Assembly: GCA_020629795.1 (NCBI GenBank)
Contig: JAHDCR010000004.1
Coordinates: 25,075-89,074 of the forward strand
Direction: 5' to 3'
Source of the DNA: Candidatus Altimarinota bacterium
GTDB taxonomy: Bacteria > Patescibacteriota > Gracilibacteria > BD1-5 > UBA6164
DNA: 64,000 nucleotides
Under the pieces are notes generated by a model. The model had not been told where the DNA came from, made no database searches, and saw only the letters and a list, made by a program, of their open reading frames with translations. Positions 39,090-51,813 of this stretch are shown here, in pieces. Positions within the stretch are counted from its first letter, which is position 1. Each line of letters starts with the position of its first letter. The translations under genes were made by a program, and so were the position numbers.

Positions 39090-39146
39090 ATGATTGTAAT
39101 AATTTTAATTGCTACAAGTATAAAATTTTATGAAAAAATAGCAATT

Positions 39147-40451
39147 CTAGTAGCCATCACATTTTCCATCTCACGTTCACTGTTTGTCACAGAGTTTTTC
39201 TGACAAGGATTTATTTTTTTGTAGTTCGTTTATTGACCTTACAAGTGAAGCATGCATTCGTATTATTCTTAGCTGAAGTTGTTGTGATCAAATATCCTGA
39301 GATTGTGAAAAGGGAAGTTGCTCTTCGTACATAGATTTTATTGAAAGAGCTATGTCTTCACTCGATTTGATTTCTGAATTAACCTGTGCTAGCTCTATAA
39401 TTGGCACTCTATCTCTTCACTCAAATTGCTGAGAAAGAGTCTCAGAAAAAGTATCAATAGTGTTTTCGATAGATGCTGATGCATAATTTGATGAATTAAG
39501 AGCAGGATTACTTCAAGATATAGATCACGAACCATATCTATTTAAATTATCTAATACAACATCAGCTTGTCCTCAAGAGATTCACTGAGATCATAAATAT
39601 TCTGAAAGCACTCTATTTTGAACAGCTGCATTGTTAGCAGGATTTCCACCTCTCATAAGAGCCCAAGCATCTTTCCATTTTTGAACTCAGGCCTTATATT
39701 CTCCATTTTTTATAGAAATATCTTTAATCTTTTGTGTTGTTTCCGACCAAGAGTTTCATTCACATTTACTACAGAGTCCAAGAGTTTCTTTGTTGTAATA
39801 TTCTTGCATTTGTGACTCAAAATCTGGAGATACAAGTATGAAATTTCTATTTTCTGCTAGAAATGCTTTATCTAATATAGAGCTTTCATAAAGTCTGATA
39901 ATTTCTCTATTGTTTTTAATGGCAGTTGTAAGAGCTTGTCATACGGATATTTCACCTAAATTACAACCATCTATGTCATCACAAAATATATCGCTTTTTG
40001 TTCCTGAAGTATTTCTTCTCGTCGATGATTCAAGTATATTAGTTAGTCTTTTAGATATGTCTTCAAGTTTTCTATGATCTCGCTTTACTTCATTTGGTAC
40101 TTCGTTTGTAATAGGAAGTGCAATTTTAAAATCAAAACTTCCGTTATAGTCATTGAAACTCAATAAGCTATTGATAGTTTGCAATAGTCTTTTTGAGGCA
40201 TTGAGGGCAGCTTCTCATTGAGCTTTAAACTGAGATGATTCATTTGATTCATTCTCTGTGATATTTGATTCAGCATCAGATAAAACCTCTAAAATATTAG
40301 ACTGTAGCGTTTCTACATTTGTAAAATATTCTGTAAGAACTGGAGCTGGAGCATCCGATATTTGGCACGAATTACTACATTCATCTGCAAATCACTTTTG
40401 AAATATACAGATAAATAGTATTAACAGGAGTATGTAAAAATATTTTTTCAT
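39147..40451 (-). CDS. Exported hypothetical protein
   Basis: MKKYFYILLLILFICIFQKGFADECSNSCQISDAPAPVLTEYF...CSKCEGNSW...LCDKQGTGDGKCDGY. Confidence 0.75.
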
Positions 40452-40454
40452 AAT

Positions 40455-42047
40455 TTAAGGTGAGCGAGTTGGTATTTGCTTCATCTCTCAAAGATTTCCA
40501 GTAAATGCAAAAGTAAAATCCTCTATAGCCATTACAAATATTTCCAGCTCAGCAAATAGATCTGAGAACTGCTGTAAGTCTTTTGTTATTACTTCATTGT
40601 TAACAGATTGAGATACTATACGATTATTCTCTCTGAGAGCTGTTTGAAATGCATTGAGTTCATTAAGTCTATTTTCAGCGTATCATACGGGCATTCATCA
40701 TGCTGTTTGAAAGACTTTTTGTTCATGCTCGGTTGATCAAAAAATGGAAAGATCGTTCCGTCTTTCATAATCAAGTCCTTGATTTTTGTAGTAAACGGAA
40801 AGAAGGTTCTCAATTTCATATAAATCTCACTCTACATTTTCTTCTCTATCATTTTCAACATCAAGAATTGGTACAGGTTTTGAAGAAACATCTATTCAAA
40901 AACCTCTCAGCATACCTGGTAAGTCTTCAATGATTGATCAAAGTTCAAAGTTATTGGTAGTCTGTTTTCTTTGAGTGAGCGATGCGTTGGCTGGTTTTTC
41001 AATATGTTTTCAAGCTTTTTTCAAAACTGACTCAATAGTACTTGTTTCTCATCCAGCAAGTCCGTAATCACTTTTTTGGAATTCGATAGTGATACAAAAC
41101 CATCAATCACATGGAAATTCATCTCTTATGGGTGTGTAATTTCATGTTAAGCTTTCTCAGCCAAGAGTAGGTCCTGACCATCATCCTCCTATTGGAACAA
41201 TTCCTTCCGGATATTCCCAATATTGGGGGTTTGAAACATAAGGACCGTATCACTCTATATTTCAAATCAGGTCATTAACAAAATTATCATCTAAACCAGA
41301 TTGGTTATCATCACTACATACATAATTATGGTAATCCAAGTACTCAATAATATTTTCAGGCTCATCATCACTACCAACAAATATCTCTTCAATATCATCT
41401 GCAATTTCTTGAGTTCAATCTACTATATTAGTACCAGCTTCTATGATAGGATCATTGAAATTATCATCTACAAACTCCTGAACAGCAGAACTTATATTAT
41501 CATTTTCCAATCACTCATATTCTAATTTTTCACTGAATATAATAGTATCTATCTGGATAAGGTCTTCAACTAAATCAAATGGGGAATTTTCAATGTTTCC
41601 ATCACTATATAGACCAATTCTTTCAACTTCAAAGGTTTTTTCAGCTTTCGTTTCAGCTCTTTGAGTGTATGTTTCTCTGATATAACGTAAGGCATTACCT
41701 ACTCTCTCAGCTAATAGTGCTGGCACGTTTTCATCTTCTCATCAACATCTTTTTACGATTTCAGATATGTTATCATCTCCCAGCATAGTATCTATGTCTG
41801 CAGAGGTGTTGATGTTACAGGTAATGCCGTAATCAGCGAATATAGGAGCTAGAACTTCATTGATAGTTCACTCTCCTTGTCCGGTAAGTTCGTATTCATA
41901 CTGCTTTTGCTCAAGACCTTTATAGTTTTGATCTATTTGGCCATATATATCAAGACCTAAATCTTCTCACAGAAAACCATAAGAATAAGAACTACAAAAA
42001 AATACTCAAACAAGAGATATGATAAGTATTTTTTTTATGTGTTTCAT
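40455..42047 (-). CDS. Exported hypothetical protein
   Basis: MKHIKKILIISLVGVFFCSSYSYGFLGEDLGLDIYGQIDQ...; signal peptide; 4-nt gap to the downstream exported gene. Confidence 0.75.
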
Positions 42048-42225
42048 GAATCAAAAAACTATAAAACAATACAACTATAGTAGCCAAAAAATACAAGATA
42101 TCACTGTTTTTTCTAAAAGGAGTTTGACTATATTTATGATTATATTAAAATAATTTTAACTTTTAACAAAAACCTCTTTCAAAGCAAGATGGTATTGCGT
42201 GAAGGTTTAAAATAAGGATATCGTC

Positions 42226-42600
42226 ATGATTGAACGGAAAAATAGGCATTGGTCATCTCTACTAGGACCACTTTTACAGCCAACAGAGTGTAATTCATCA
42301 CAGAAAGGACTTAGTGGAGATAAACATAAAAAAATGATGACTGCTATGATTAGTTTTCGAAAACATCAGATTACAGATGAAGCAAGAAGACTTATTCCAA
42401 CTCAGTCACTTGAGAGGCTAGATGCTTTTCTTATGTTGCAGGCAAAAATTCTAATGCCATATATAGAAGAATTTTATCCTGAAGGTCTTAGTGATTATCC
42501 TGAAGTTGTTACTGCTCTTAATGGGTGAAATAAAACTTCAAAAAAAGTAAACCAGCCTAATTCGGGGCTGGTTTTAAGTTTTATCGATTCATCTATTTAA
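42226..42600 (+). CDS. Small hypothetical protein
   Basis: MIERKNRHWSSLLGPLLQPTECNSSQKGLSGDKHKKMMTAMISFRKHQITDEARRLIP...; with TGA=Gly it reads through a hairpin to TAA 42598. Confidence 0.6.
42549..42576. terminator. Terminator-like hairpin near convergent gene ends
   Basis: AAACCAGCC-taattcgg-GGCTGGTTTT. Confidence 0.55.
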
Positions 42601-45166
42601 CGATAATCCCATCCTTACTTGCTGTAAGTGTAAACTTTTTCTTTGTAGATGAAGAGAGGATTTGTTCTGCTATTTGATCTTCTATTTGGTTTGTGAGATA
42701 TCTACGTATCTCTCTCGCACCAAACTCTGGATTATATACATCGCGAGCAATTCGCGTTATAACTTTTGCATCATACTCTAGCTCCATTCATTTTTCGTCT
42801 ATTCTTGTTGCGAACTTTTCTAATAGTAATTTTACTATTTTCTTAATAGCAATTTTATCAAGAGGATTAAACACTATTATATTGTCTATTCTGTTTATGA
42901 ACTCTGGAGAAAAATATTCTGGAAGAGATTCTTTTATTCGTGCTTTTGCTGCATCATAATCTCACAGTATTTTTTCCTCTTCGCTTTCAGAAATGGTGAA
43001 ACCTATTTGAGCTGCTTTTTCACTAAACTCGTCCTGACCAATATTTGAGGTCATAATAATTATTGTATTTTTGAAGTTAATTTTTCTTCATTTATTGTCA
43101 GTAAGAACTCATTCTTCTAAAATTTGAAGTAGGAGATTATATACTTCTATATCTCATTTTTCAATTTCATCAAAGAGAATAATTGAATAAGGTTTTTTTC
43201 TAACTTTTTCTGTCAGTAAACCACCTTCTTCATATCCGACATATCCAGCTGATGCTCAGATGAGTTTATTTGCTCCAGTTTTATCAGAGTATTCTGACAT
43301 ATCGATTTTAATAAGTGCATCTTCGTCACCATAGTATTCTCTTGCGAGAACTTTTACTATTTCAGTTTTTCAAACTCAAGTTGGTCCTAAAAATAGAAAA
43401 CTTCCAAGTGGTCTATGTGGTTCACCAATACCTGTTTTGTTTCTAATTATTGATTTAGAAATAGCAGAAATAGCGTCATCCTGAGCAATGATATTTTTTT
43501 TCATTTGAGTAGGAAGCTTTTTGAGTCTGTCTATCTCATTTTTAGATAGATTCGCAACTGGCACTCCAGTAGTGATTGACAGAACTTTGTGGATATCTTC
43601 TGCTTTTACCCAGAAACGCTTATCTTTCGGTATTGAAAATTTCTTTTTTAGTGAGCTGATTTCTGATTCAAGTTTCTTTTGTGTTTCTTTAAATGCAACG
43701 GCTTTTTTATACTGTTGAGAAATTACAGCATCTTCTATTTTTTTAGCATTTTTTGCCATTTTTTCCTTAATCTTTGTGATCTCTTTCTCATCATAATTGT
43801 ATTTCATAGATTTGAGAGAACAGGCTTCATCGATGAGATCTATTGCCTTATCTGGTAGTTGTCTATCTGTTATATATCTGATTGAGAGCTCTACTGCTTG
43901 CTCGATAGCTTCATCTGAAATATTGAGATTGTGATATTCTTCAAAAATTTCTTTGAGACCTGATATTATTTCTGTTGCTGTTTTTTTATCTGGTTCTCCA
44001 GCTACTATTTTTTGAAATCTTCTCTCTAGTGCTGGATCTTTTTCAATGTATTTTTGGTATTCATTATTAGTAGTAGCTCCTATAACTCTAATTTTTCATC
44101 TCCCCATTGCTGGTTTAAGAATATTTGAGGCATCGAGACTTCACTCTCCACTTCCTGCTCCAATTATGGTATGAATTTCATCTATAAAGAGGAGAACTTC
44201 ATTTTCGACTTTGCTCGCTTCATCGATAACTTGTTTAATACGAGATTCAAACTCACCTCTAAACTTGGTTCCTGCTACAAGTGTAGACATATCAAGTGAG
44301 AGTATGCGTTTATCTTTCATAGAAAATGGAACTTCTCCATTTGCAATTTTGAGAGCAAGTCACTCCACAATTGCTGTTTTACCAACTCAAGCTTCTCACA
44401 CTAAACAAGGGTTGTTTTTAGTTTTTCTGTTAAGTATTCAAATAAGTCTTTCAATTTCAACTTCTCTCCCGATAATTTTATCAATTTTACCATTTCTAGC
44501 TTCAGCTGTTAAATCATTTGAAAAGAAATCTAGTGCGGGAGTGCTCGATTCTATTTTTTCATTTTTTTGACTTGTATTAACATCAAAAGGAACTGATCCT
44601 GACTCATCTCACATAGCTCCATCTAAACTAGAAAATATATTTTCTGCGAGATTTCCAAATAGTTTTTCAATTGATTCGTCACTTTTTTTGTCTCATGCTT
44701 TTTGAGTACTCACACCATCAATCGTACCAAGCTTAAAAAGGTCAGATATGTTGGTCTCGAGGTCGCTAGGATTGATACCAATATATTCTAAGTAGCTTGC
44801 TAGCCAAGTATCATTCATGAGGAGTGACATCAATAAGTCTTCGAGTGTGGCTCGCGCTTTAGTGTTTTGAGCTGCGATTTTGACACTTCAAAGTATAATA
44901 TCTTTACATTTTTGATTCATTCCACTGTAGACTCCTTTTCTCTTTGAGGGAGCTGTGTTGAAAAGTGCTTTATTTATAATTTCAAGAGTGAGTTTTTTAT
45001 CAATTCCGTAGAGAGTAAGGATTTCGAGTATTCATCCATGAGCAGTTTCTAAAAGCTCTAAAAATATATCCTCTGGTCTAAGGTCTTTGAAGCCTACTTC
45101 TCGAGCTTTATTCTCAGCATTTATGAGAGTTTTTTTATATCCGTCAGAAAAATTGTTGTACACCAT
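42593..45166 (-). CDS. clpC: ClpC/ClpB-type AAA+ unfoldase subunit
   Basis: [23 protein letters not shown]...[32 protein letters not shown]...[22 protein letters not shown]; two AAA modules, Clp N-domain. Confidence 0.94.
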
Positions 45167-45360
45167 GAGATTATTTTTGTTAGTTTTTTAGTAAGTGTCA
45201 GTAAGTCTAGAGTATTTTATATGCTTGTAAAGATAAGCATAAACATTTGTGTTAAAAAATAGACTTGAACTTACATAAGTAAATAATATACTTATTTTAT
45301 ACTATTTTCTTACAAGAGGGAAGTATAGTCACTGTACAATTTATATATTAATGATAAACT

Positions 45361-45819
45361 ATGTTTGGAAGAAAAATTTTGTTTCTCGCAGCCTGATATG
45401 TAGCTGGAAATGTCGTATCATCTGTATATAGCAACTCAAAGAAAAAAACTCAAAAAGTTCAATCTAAGGAGGATATTAAAATGATGGTTGAAAATTTTCT
45501 TCAAACTCAAAAAAATATGTTTTCCGATATAGAAGAAAAATATGTTTCAGATGAAAATAAAGAAAAATTAGCTGAAAAGAAAAAACAATTTGCAGAGTAT
45601 TCAAAAAAATACTTAGAACAATGAGAAAAACTTCTTTGAGAAGTTAAAAAAAGCAAAGAACTATGAAAAGAAAAAACAAAAGGTTGAGTTACCTCTTTTC
45701 TAGGATGAATTAGAAATCTCCTTTCAAAAGCAGAATCACACTTACAAACAGCAGAAGATAAAATATCAGCTGTAGATAAAACTGTAAAAAATACTAAGAA
45801 AACAGTCGAAAAAAAATAA
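45361..45819 (+). CDS. Small Lys/Glu-rich protein with N-terminal hydrophobic segment (YtxH-like)
   Basis: MFGRKILFLAAGYVAGNVVSSVYSNSKKKTQKVQSKEDIKMMVENFLQTQ... Confidence 0.7.
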
Positions 45820-45877
45820 ATCTAATATACTAAAAAAACAGAGGATATCCTCTGTTTTTTTAGTATATTAGATTTAT
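45816..45877. terminator. 62-bp perfect palindrome (31-bp arms) between convergent genes
   Basis: ATAAATCTAATATACTAAAAAAACAGAGGAT|ATCCTCTGTTTTTTTAGTATATTAGATTTAT; contains both stop codons. Confidence 0.9.
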
Positions 45878-48800
45878 CCAGGGAGAACTTCTAATTCTAC
45901 ATATGCATATCATTTATTAAAATCTGCATCAATAGCTTCTATTTTAATTTGATAGTTTCAAACTACTAAATCTGTAGTAGTGATCTCTTGTACAAATTCT
46001 CTTCCACTTAGACCTATTTTTATAGGTGTATCATCTATATATATATTTATCGATTTTATAGCTCATCTATCTTCTGCAGTACCTCTAAGATTGAAAAAAT
46101 TTCACTCGTAGAGACTGATTTTACCATCTATAGGGTTTGTGACAATGACAGTTGGTGGACTGTCATCACTCTTTATTACGTCAATAGAATAAGAAATTCC
46201 TTCTGCATAATACTCATTGTCAATTGCTCTAATTGTGAGGTCTTTTTTCCCAAGTGTTCCCATTGGTATATTTATATTTCCAGTGTAGAGACCGTTTGTT
46301 TTAGGCTCTGAAAGAGAAAAATTAGCTATTTGTGTATCATCAAGATATACTTCTATTTTTGATATGGGAGTATTACTTCTATATCAAATTTCTACATAAT
46401 TTGCACCATTTACCAGAGTATCTCAAGATTGAATTGTTGATCAAACTTCGATATTTCCTGCGAAATTTTGTCTTTGACAGATTTCATTACTGATTCTTGT
46501 AATATATTTTGAAGCATTCGGGACAAGATCATCAACTCATCATCATGCTATATATGCTTGTACTGGATTTTCCCATGCGGGATTATCTGGCCGTAGGGAA
46601 TTAAGTGATAAAAAATTTACATTTCAAATAGCTGATATAGGAGTTTGCTCATTGACTATACCATTACAGAGTAAATCTACTTGAATTGCCTTAAGGCTGT
46701 TATCAACCTCTCTTGGAACATTTTTAAATATAGATGAGACCATAAGATCTGACCCAAGCTGCTCAGAAGCTAGTTTTCATGAGAGTTTTGAAATACTTAC
46801 TTCCTTTACTCAATTTGGACGTTTCCAATCAAGCACTGGTTCATCGCTATGATAAAACTCCATAAAGTCTTTCCAGATAGGACCTGCAGCTTCTAGTCCA
46901 TTTCATTTGAAGTTTGTTTGCTCTCCATCATTATTTCATGCCCAAACTACGGTTGTAACTTGAGGAGTATATCAAACGGTCCAAAGATTTCTTGGTGCTA
47001 TTATCTCTGTTCCTCATTGTTGATATTGTTTTGTTGAAGTTCAAGTTTTTGCTGCTACTTTTCTCCCTCTCAAAGATAAGTAATTATTCCAGAATTCTGG
47101 TCTCGAAGTAGTGTCTGAAAGAATGTAATTAGTGATAAAGGCTGTACTCGTATCTATAACTTTTTCTCATATATTTTCTTCTAGATTAAATTCTTCTATA
47201 ACTAAACCTTGAGAATCAAGTATTTTTGTTACTGGTACAAGTTCTTTTTTGTATCATAGGTTTGCATATACACTATAGGCACTTGCAAGTTCCAATGGAG
47301 TCATGAGAGCTGTTCACAGTGACATTGAAGCTCCATAACTATATTCTCTTCCGTAGGTTTCAAAATACTCATCTTTAAATGACTGCATAGAAGAAACACC
47401 TAGGTTTTCCATCCATTTGATAATCTCGTTTTCTCATCCTGCAAGATAAAACATTTTAATTGCAGGTATATTTCTCGAGTAGTTGAGAGCTTTAGAAATA
47501 TCCATTCTTCCCATGAAGTTTCCATCAAAGTTACTCGGAGTATATCATCCTGGAAATGTAGTTTTCACATCATATACAGGAGTTTTGCTTCAGATAATTT
47601 CTTTATCTATTGCCATGGAGTAAACAAATGGTTTAAATGTAGAACCTGGCTGTAGTTTAGATGTTGCGATGTTAACATTTCACTTATTTTCTTCATCAAA
47701 ATAGTCTCTTCCTCATACCATTGCGAGTATCTCTCATGTTTGGTTATCCAAAGATATTAGTGAAGCATTTTGAGCTGCAAACTTTGTTTCATTACTTGCA
47801 CCATATTTTTCAACAAGCTCCTCTGCTTTATCTTGGAGTACTGGATCAAGAGAAGTATATATTCTGAGTCATCCTGTTTCTAGGATATCTTTCCCGTATT
47901 TTTCTTCTAAATATTCACGAACATAAAATACAAAGTGTGGGTATTTAATATCCTCACGATATGTTGAGAACTCAAATCCAATAGAAGTGAGAAGAGCATC
48001 TCTATATTGGTCAAAAGTGATATAGTCATCTTCTAACATTCTTCATAATATAAAGTCTTTTCTTCAAGTTTGATACTCAATTGTATTTGTCTCTCCCTTG
48101 ATTTTTATAGCATTGAGAAGAATTAGTAATTCAGAATAATCTAGAACGCTACATCCATCATTGTCGACTGATATATTTGTTTTTAATTTTTCCTTATCAA
48201 GTCCACATATAAGAGCTTTTGAGTCTGAAAATCTTTGCAATTTCCATCCTGATATAAATTCTTTTAGACTTCAAACTTCATCAGATCTTTCTTCTATTGA
48301 GCTTGGAGTTATCAGACTAATAGGACTTTCAGTATCATCTCAAGCATATATATATGGGTGTCACATAAGTCTATCAAAGTTACTATATGGAGAATAATAA
48401 CTTGGTCATTTAGGAAGTGAGGCAAGAATTGATCCCTCTAAAACATTTGCATCTTTTGCACTCTTTCCAAAGAATGTCTGAGCAGCTTGCTCTACTCCAA
48501 AAGCGTTACTTCAGTAAGCAATTTTATTGAGGTAGAGTTCTATAATTTTTTCTTTTGAAACATCATTTGTGAGCTTAAAAGCAAGATATATTTCCTTGAT
48601 CTTTCTTTCTAGCTTATCAAAAATAGTCTCATTAGAGCTTCTGTTTTCAATAATAGTATTACGAATAAGTTGCTGCGTGAGAGTAGAAGTACCTCAGAAT
48701 CCTTCGTTTTTTCCAATCACTCAGTATATACCAGCTCTTATGAGTCCAATAAAATCGACACCAGGATTTTCCCAATATCTTTGATCTTCTCAGGCAACCA

Positions 48801-49149
48801 GAGCATTGATAATATTTTCATTGATATCATCAAATCGCTTATATGTTCTCTTTTCTTGAAAAATTTTATACATTTCTCATCCGTCTCTATCATATATAAT
48901 AGAACTTTCTGCAATATCTAAATTTTCTAATTCATTAACATCCGGAAGAGGGGCAATGATTTTTTGATAGAGTATAAAACCTCATACTATAAGTATCAGA
49001 GAAAGACCTAAAATTCAATAGAGAAAAATCTTTCCAATTATTGAACGTTTTTGTTTTTTTATAGTCTTTTTTTGTGCGGTAGTTCTATATTTACGTTTTG
49101 TACTTCACTTAGAAGCTGTAGAAGTTATTCTTCTTTTTTGAAATGCCAT
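45874..49149 (-). CDS. Class A penicillin-binding protein (transglycosylase/transpeptidase)
   Basis: LVAGEDQRYWENPGVDFIGLIRA...GGTSTLTQQLIRN...KLQPGSTFKPFVYSMAI...VAAKTGTSTKQYQQ; about 300-aa C-terminal extension with Ig-like repeats. Confidence 0.94.
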
Positions 49150-49160
49150 AAGTTTTTATA

Positions 49161-50564
49161 TTAAAAGCTGTTATCGTCAGCAAGGAAGATTTCTATCCTA
49201 GCATCACTATTTGGTATAAAAGGGGACGGAGTCTCTTGTATTTGTATATTTAATATCTCTTGGAGTCATAACAATGTACTGTCATCAGAATCTATTCCAT
49301 TATAATACAAAATAGAATTTTCAAACTCTTTTTCTCTATAGCTTTGAGTTCATGTTTCCTTATCAATTACAAATCAGTATGGACTGAGTGTATCTGCGAG
49401 ATTTCCTGCATAGAGTGGAATATTCGTGGTATTGTATATTATTATTTCTTTTGGGTTTGTGTATATTTCTGGATATTCATAAATGAGACTGCTAAAAATA
49501 TTTACTTCTTCAAAATCATCAAGATTATTCACATCAGATCATTTAGTAAGCAATACACTTGCTCATCAGAAATAATCTCTGATTGGAAGATATAAGAATC
49601 CTCAGCTAGAACAATCAGGACTTCATGAATAACACGTATCATTGAGATTAAAACTTACAGTTTTAGTTTCGTCCCATGATCTAATTTCAAGTCAGATGCT
49701 TACCATGTCAGCGAGTGACATATCAGTATCTACGTATTGAGTAAATAAGGTGTAGAGCTCTATGATTTTTTTTCTATCTTTGAAATATCAGAGTTCTCAT
49801 ACTTTTGAACGAAGTGACGCTATGATTTCTTGCTGCCTCAGTGATCTATCGAAATCTGAGGTTGAATGACGAGATCTCGCATACATGAGAGCTACTTCAC
49901 CATCTAAGTTCCAAGTTCATTTCCTGAGAATAAATGATTTATATCCAAGGTTTCCATCTGGATACTCATAATCTGCAAAGTTTTCCTCAAGTGTAACTTC
50001 TACTCAACCAAGCGTATCTACAATCTCTATAAAACCCCTAAAATCTACATTAAGGTAATAATCAATCTCTTGTCAGATAATCTCTCATAGTTTTTCTTTC
50101 AATTTTCATATTGCTAACTCCTCTCAAAGAGATAAGTTGCTTTCGTAAATACCGTTTATTCTTCATTTCCTCGTACTTCATGGATACTGAACATAGAGAT
50201 CTCTAGGAATAGAAAGCATCGAAATAGATTGATGCACTGGATTAATACCAGCGACGATGAGCGTATCTGTTAAATCTGGAGCATCATGACTCCCACCACC
50301 TCTTCATGTGAGGAGTATATATGTGATTTTTTCATCTTCTTCTTCTCATTCTCAGAACGAGATTGGAAAAGTGCTGATACCAGTTTTAGTCCCGGTTCAA
50401 GATGTATTAGCAAAATCAAAAATTTGAAAGCTCATAGAGTTTACAGCTCACACTACAAAGATTCACAGGCTGCAAATAAAAAGTACTCAAACAAAGGCAA
50501 GAGCATAGAGCGTCTTTTGTGGTCGAGATTCTTTTACAATTATTTTTTTCTTCTTAAAAAACAC
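49161..50564 (-). CDS. LytR-CpsA-Psr family cell-wall glycopolymer transferase (probable GTG start)
   Basis: ITYILLTGRGGGSHDAPDLTDTLIVAGINPVHQSISMLSIPRDLYVQYP...GRINGIYE...VDTLGGVEVTLEE...LMYARSRHSTSDFDRSLRQQEIIASL. Confidence 0.92.
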
Positions 50565-50733
50565 GTATTTTTGTTAGATATTTTGAGCGTGCAAACTATA
50601 TAAACTATTCTGATTTTTTCAAGTAAAAAACACCGATTCTTCACTGTATTTTTTGCTAAAATTTTCTATATTCATACACTTCTTTAACATGTGAGGAATA
50701 GTATCCTTTCTATTATATTGTAAAAATAATTAT

Positions 50734-51309
50734 ATGAAACACGAACTAATGGAATTACCATATGATAAAAATTCTTTAGAGCCTTTTATGTCACAAGAAA
50801 CTCTAGAATTTCATTATGGAAAACACCACAATGCTTATGTCACAACTCTTAATACACTTATAGAATCAACAGAGTTTGAAGATAAAACTCTAGAAGAGAT
50901 TATTACTTCATCTGAAGGGAAAATTTTTAATAACGCAGCTCAAATTTGGAATCACAACCTGTTTTGGAATACACTCAGAGTAAATGATGGTTCAAAACCA
51001 GAATGAAAACTAGCTGAGATGATAGGATCGAGTTTTGGAAGCTTTGAGGATATGAAAGAAAAATTTAAAGCTGAGTCACTCGGAAGATTTGGTTCTGGTT
51101 GGGTATGGCTGGTTCAAAAAGATGATAGATTAGAGATATATTCTACACCAAATGCTGAAAATCCTCTGACAGAATGAGGAACAGCTCTACTAGGGTGTGA
51201 TGTATGGGAACACTCATACTATATTGATACTCGAAACGATAGAGGCCAATACATCGAAAACTTTTGGAATATAGTTGATTGGGATGTAGTTGCTGGAAGA
51301 ATAATATAA
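50734..51309 (+). CDS. sodB: Fe/Mn superoxide dismutase
   Basis: [38 protein letters not shown]...[16 protein letters not shown]...GSGWVWLV...[28 protein letters not shown]. Confidence 0.96.
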
Positions 51310-51320
51310 ATTTTAAACTA

Positions 51321-51344
51321 AAAAAAGAGCTTAAGCTCTTTTTT
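51321..51344. terminator. Bidirectional terminator (24-bp perfect palindrome)
   Basis: AAAAAAGAGCTT|AAGCTCTTTTTT. Confidence 0.8.
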
Positions 51345-51639
51345 ATTTTCTAAATAATTGATCTAATTGCTTTTTTTGATGTCTAGATGGCTTTCTAGAT
51401 ATTAAGAAATCATATAAAGTTTTATTCCTTACTATACCTGGGTTCTCAAATATGATTTTGTACGCTTCTTCAAATGTAAGATTTTTTTGTATTGCTTTAG
51501 CAAAAAAATCTACTTGATGCTGATGAGTTAAAGCTCTCATTGCAAATCTTGTAGTAGCTGAAACTAAAGCTTGACTATTTGATTGAGGATTATTATCATT
51601 TCATGTTTCATGACTTCAAGTTCAATTAACTGTATTCAT
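51343..51639 (-). CDS. Small hypothetical protein
   Basis: MNTVNGTGSHETGNDNNPQSNSQALVSATTRFAMRALTHQHQVDFFAKAIQKN... Confidence 0.65.
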
Positions 51640-51813
51640 ATAGAAAATTATTTTTAATTAATGTATTAAAACTATAAATGTTATTTAATCAAATTTAATA
51701 ATTCTGTAATTAAAAATCTCGTCAATAAATTTCATTGAATTTCTTATTTTATTCTTATCAAGAATGCTTAAAATACATCTGTTAATTTAGATGTTTTAAT
51801 TAGTACAGTTTAT

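Noticed and set aside
25537-51639. Possible paralogy between small hypothetical proteins 25537-25995 and 51343-51639
   Set aside because: Both are small and adjoin terminators, but the sequences do not align beyond MN at the start.
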